Below the pieces are notes generated by a model. It had not been told where the DNA came from and searched no databases. It was given only the letters and a program-made list of their open reading frames with translations. A program made the translations under genes and the position numbers. Below are positions 61,128-64,000 of a stretch of 64,000 nucleotides of DNA, in pieces (the stretch's first letter is position 1; every line of letters begins with the position of its first letter). The DNA lies in contig JAPYMA010000110.1 of assembly GCA_035041965.1 (NCBI GenBank), forward strand, positions 124,001 through 188,000, given 5' to 3'. This DNA comes from Anisakis pegreffii (lineage: Eukaryota; Nematoda; Chromadorea; Rhabditida; Anisakidae).

Positions 61128-64000
61128 CTACATTTCTGCTTAATTACACAGCAAAAGCTTGATTTGTTTTGAATCTTGTTTGATTAATTGATCATAGCCG
61201 TGAAATTTGCAACGCTGAAAAGATGAAAGTTGTTGTTCCTGGGCATTGCACAGCATTGATCGTCGAATATCTCCAGTATGTGAAGTCCGTATCTCATATG
61301 TCGGATATTTCAGTATTTAACGCATCACGAGAATATTTAAGAATAATATTATGGTTTTTATTTGTGTTTCTAGTGAAGGGAAAACTACTACGCTTTTAAT
61401 AACCGTTCAACGACCTCCACCTATGCATTATTTCCTGTACAGAATTCACTCATTCATGTTCGTCTGTTTACAGTTTTCACAAAAACATTCCTCTATATGC
61501 GTATATCAATGGAACTAATGTTATTCCACACGAATTTTTCATTGTCACCAAAAAAATACCGTCAATATTATTTTCAACATAGATCTTTGTTTACAGTCGC
61601 ACACATTTTCCTAGAAATTGTATGTTGGCTTCAAAACACGTGAAGAAATAAGTCATGATATTTGCGCATCTGGTGAAATTGAATCAGCATTTAATTTTCA
61701 TTAACTGTGCAGAAAATCTATCCTCATAATAAGGGAATTCATCACGTGATATGTGATATTTTATAAGGCTCATTCTGGTTCAAGCAGTTGATATCAAGTT
61801 CACAAATACTTCAAAGAATTTTGAGTCAAGTGATGCAATTCAATAATGTCCTCAAGTGAAATGTTCTAATTCTAGCAATAAGCACAATTTCGTTCATGTT
61901 TTGGGTGTGCTTTCTCAAGTTTATAACTTCGCTTCATTTTGCGACTGCAAAGATTTGACATCAGCGATCCAATCTGATCAATGTAACTGTATCGATATAT
62001 GTGAATAAAAGAATCGAGATCACCTCTCGTGTACAATAATATTTACTTTTACTTGTTCCTTTTGTTGTGCGAGATCCATTTCTTTCGATCGCAATGGTTT
62101 ACGGTTTCCGGCTCAACACTGCTTCGTAGTTTGGTTTTACTCAATTACTGAACTACTCCGAAAAATACAAAAGCTTTTGAATTCATTTGTTTCCACACTA
62201 TTAACTAACAATCAACTTCGTAGCGCAGATGAGAAACTCGAATGAAGTTTACATTTCATTCGTATCGAATTCTATTCCTTTTTGTTCCTCTTTTCTGTGA
62301 TATCCACTCAAAGCTATGATACTTTGAACAGTGGAAAACACGAACAATAAGAATGCAACAGTTGAATATGCACTCTTTATTCGTGCGATTGATGTAATTG
62401 AGTTTAATTTGCATAAGTTGGCCTTGATCTCATCCAGTTAAGTGCTACTTAATGCTGAACTCAAATCAAGTCCTTTCTCTTCCTAGCGTTTTGTGCTTCA
62501 GTCAATTGATCTGAACACCGTCTCATATCGTGTACGCCAGTTTTCGTTTTCAGCCACGATTTTTTTGCATAGATTTGTGCTTGTTGGGAAGATTTGCTTT
62601 TGGAGTGATTTCTTTTCATAGATATCTGAAGGCGTGTACTAATTTCATAGTTACATTCGGCATCAAACGTGATAATCGTTTTTGCTTGCGAGGCGATTTC
62701 CTTGTGCAATGAATGTGGTTGTTCGACGATTTTGATAAGTGACAATATGTTAAGATAAAACAATTGGCAGGCAGGCAATTCGGTTGATTGTTTGTGTGAA
62801 TGATTGTTTATAAGTGAATAAATATTGTGAGAGGAAGAGGAGATCAGAGGTGATCTGCGAGCGATGTATTGCGTCGTGCAGAGTGTGCACTCGAATCCTT
62901 GTGTTATTCAAGTACGTGCTGCTGCTGCGAACACACCCGTTATTCGTAATATACCCATTTCATTCGTATCGAATGTAAGCTTCTTTCTTCCTCATATGCA
63001 CTTTGAATGCATCTAAGACACTGTATCGAACGCACTACTATGAGTTTAATTGCACTGCTCAATTATGTGCAATCGCACCGATAAGCAACATTGAGCTTTG
63101 CATTCATTGCTGTTGCATTCCTGATGCACATTTCGAAGATTTGTTTCACTATTATTTGGAAAAACCAACTAGATAAGCCAGAATATTTGCCGAAACATCA
63201 GACTACCCTCAAATAGTATCCTTTATCACCAAGCTTTTCTCAGTCTATCGTGCAAAAACTGTCATTGGTCGGTCGAATAGCATGCTACAACACTATCTTC
63301 CAAAACTTACATGTATTATGCTGGATCATTCGATCCGCGAATTCCTTCGATTTGAGTCATAAATTTGAGGTAAAGTGGTAAATTTGCTGGAGCGACCATC
63401 TGATGATTTTATAAACAAATTTGAGACGAAGCGAATTGAAGCACTATTTTGAAAAAATTGACATTCATTCATAACGAACCAATAACTCTCCTTATAATGA
63501 TTCGTCGTTAAGCCGTTTGAACTAACCGAACAATGGGATTATGTTTCGTTGGGACATAAATGAGTCAAACATGAACTAACAAACTATTGAAATGTTTAAG
63601 AGAATTCGGCTAAGTAATCTGAAAATGAATCAAAAACAAAAGCACTCGAGAGAGGCACAACACTGTTGTTGCATGAAAAAAAAAGAGAAGAAGTGATTGG
63701 TTGCATTTTGCGTTCATTTCGCAACATGCTGGTTGCTCGCGAACTCTTATTATGGAAATTTGATCTAGTTATTAAAGCATCAATTCTGGTGAGGCTATAA
63801 ATAGGCATATACTTTCGCTACGCCATTCCAGGGTCATCGTTTGTTATGAATGAGCACACCATCAGGCTTGAGTTCTACAGTTTAATTTAATATGAATCCC
63901 GAAACATCGAACATTTCTGAGACATTGAAGAAACTTGTTGATTATTACTATTTTTTTGTTCGATTTTCTAATGTGTGAAAAAAAATCTTTAAACTTCAGC
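61128..64000. other. Region with little recognisable content
   Basis: Apart from the 105-codon ORF at 62.46-62.78 kb I see only short AT-rich frames. No splice-consistent gene, RNA gene or repeat with clear ends was seen. Confidence 0.4.
62461..62778 (-). CDS. Unrecognised ORF (105 residues)
   Basis: ATG at 62778 to TGA at 62461 with no obligatory intron. The N-terminus is hydrophobic (MPACQLFYLNILSLIKIVEQ). The C-terminal half is basic and polar (RNHSKSKSSQQAQIYAKKSW, MRRCSDQLTEAQNARKRKDL). It could be a small single-exon gene or the visible part of a spliced one. No family recognised. Confidence 0.3.
   Translation of the reverse strand: MPACQLFYLNILSLIKIVEQPHSLHKEIASQAKTIITFDAECNYEISTRLQISMKRNHSKSKSSQQAQIYAKKSWLKTKTGVHDMRRCSDQLTEAQNARKRKDLI

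Noticed and set aside
1..64000. tRNA, rRNA, CRISPR, bacterial operons
   Set aside because: I looked for tRNA B-box-like GGTTCGANNCC with a paired A box, for spaced identical repeats and for rRNA-like blocks, and saw none convincing.

Overview
The window is animal DNA, most likely from a nematode. It is AT-rich, with many short introns and exons and large intergenic spaces. There are no operon-like packed bacterial genes, no CRISPR array and no tRNA or rRNA that I can see. Introns follow GT..AG, but many sites are degenerate (AAG acceptors, GTTCGT donors). I rebuilt gene models by hand, requiring reading frame and splice phase to agree at every junction. Similarity statements come from memory of the protein families, not from a search.

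Layout. (1) 0.2-18.2 kb, minus strand: the 5' part of a DOCK-D (DOCK9/10/11, zizimin) Rho-family GEF. It has at least 19 coding exons in the window, two alternative first exons (18.1 kb and 15.6 kb), an N-terminal conserved region, a PH domain, and the complete DHR-1/C2 region. The catalytic DHR-2 lies beyond position 1. (2) 18.2-27.5 kb: long, mostly non-coding stretch with two isolated plus-strand exon candidates. (3) 27.5-29.0 kb, minus strand: a three-exon orphan membrane-anchored, lysine-rich protein with three 39-bp tandem repeats. (4) 29-35.6 kb: gene-poor, one full-length non-autonomous hAT element and two unrecognised candidate genes or exons. (5) 35.6-38.6 kb, plus strand: a complete six-exon mitochondrial carrier of the SLC25A51/52 (NAD+ transporter) type, with a large fold-back sequence in intron 2. 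(6) 38.7-50 kb: gene-poor, with a paraoxonase/MEC-6-like fragment on the minus strand at 46.6-47.0 kb, a third hAT copy at 48.5-49.3 kb and several small ORF candidates. (7) 50.7-57.8 kb: three phase-consistent multi-exon genes that I cannot assign to a family. These are minus 51.07-52.68 kb, plus 53.56-54.44 kb, and plus 54.87-57.75 kb (a basic serine-rich cytoplasmic-type region followed by two hydrophobic segments). (8) 58-64 kb: scattered candidate terminal exons, a direct repeat and a long hairpin.

Mobile DNA is represented by one family of non-autonomous hAT-type elements. There are three copies, with CAGTGGTTCTCA-like ends and 8-bp target duplications at two of them. There is no evident functional link between the DOCK GEF, the NAD+ carrier and the orphan genes; they look like unrelated neighbours.
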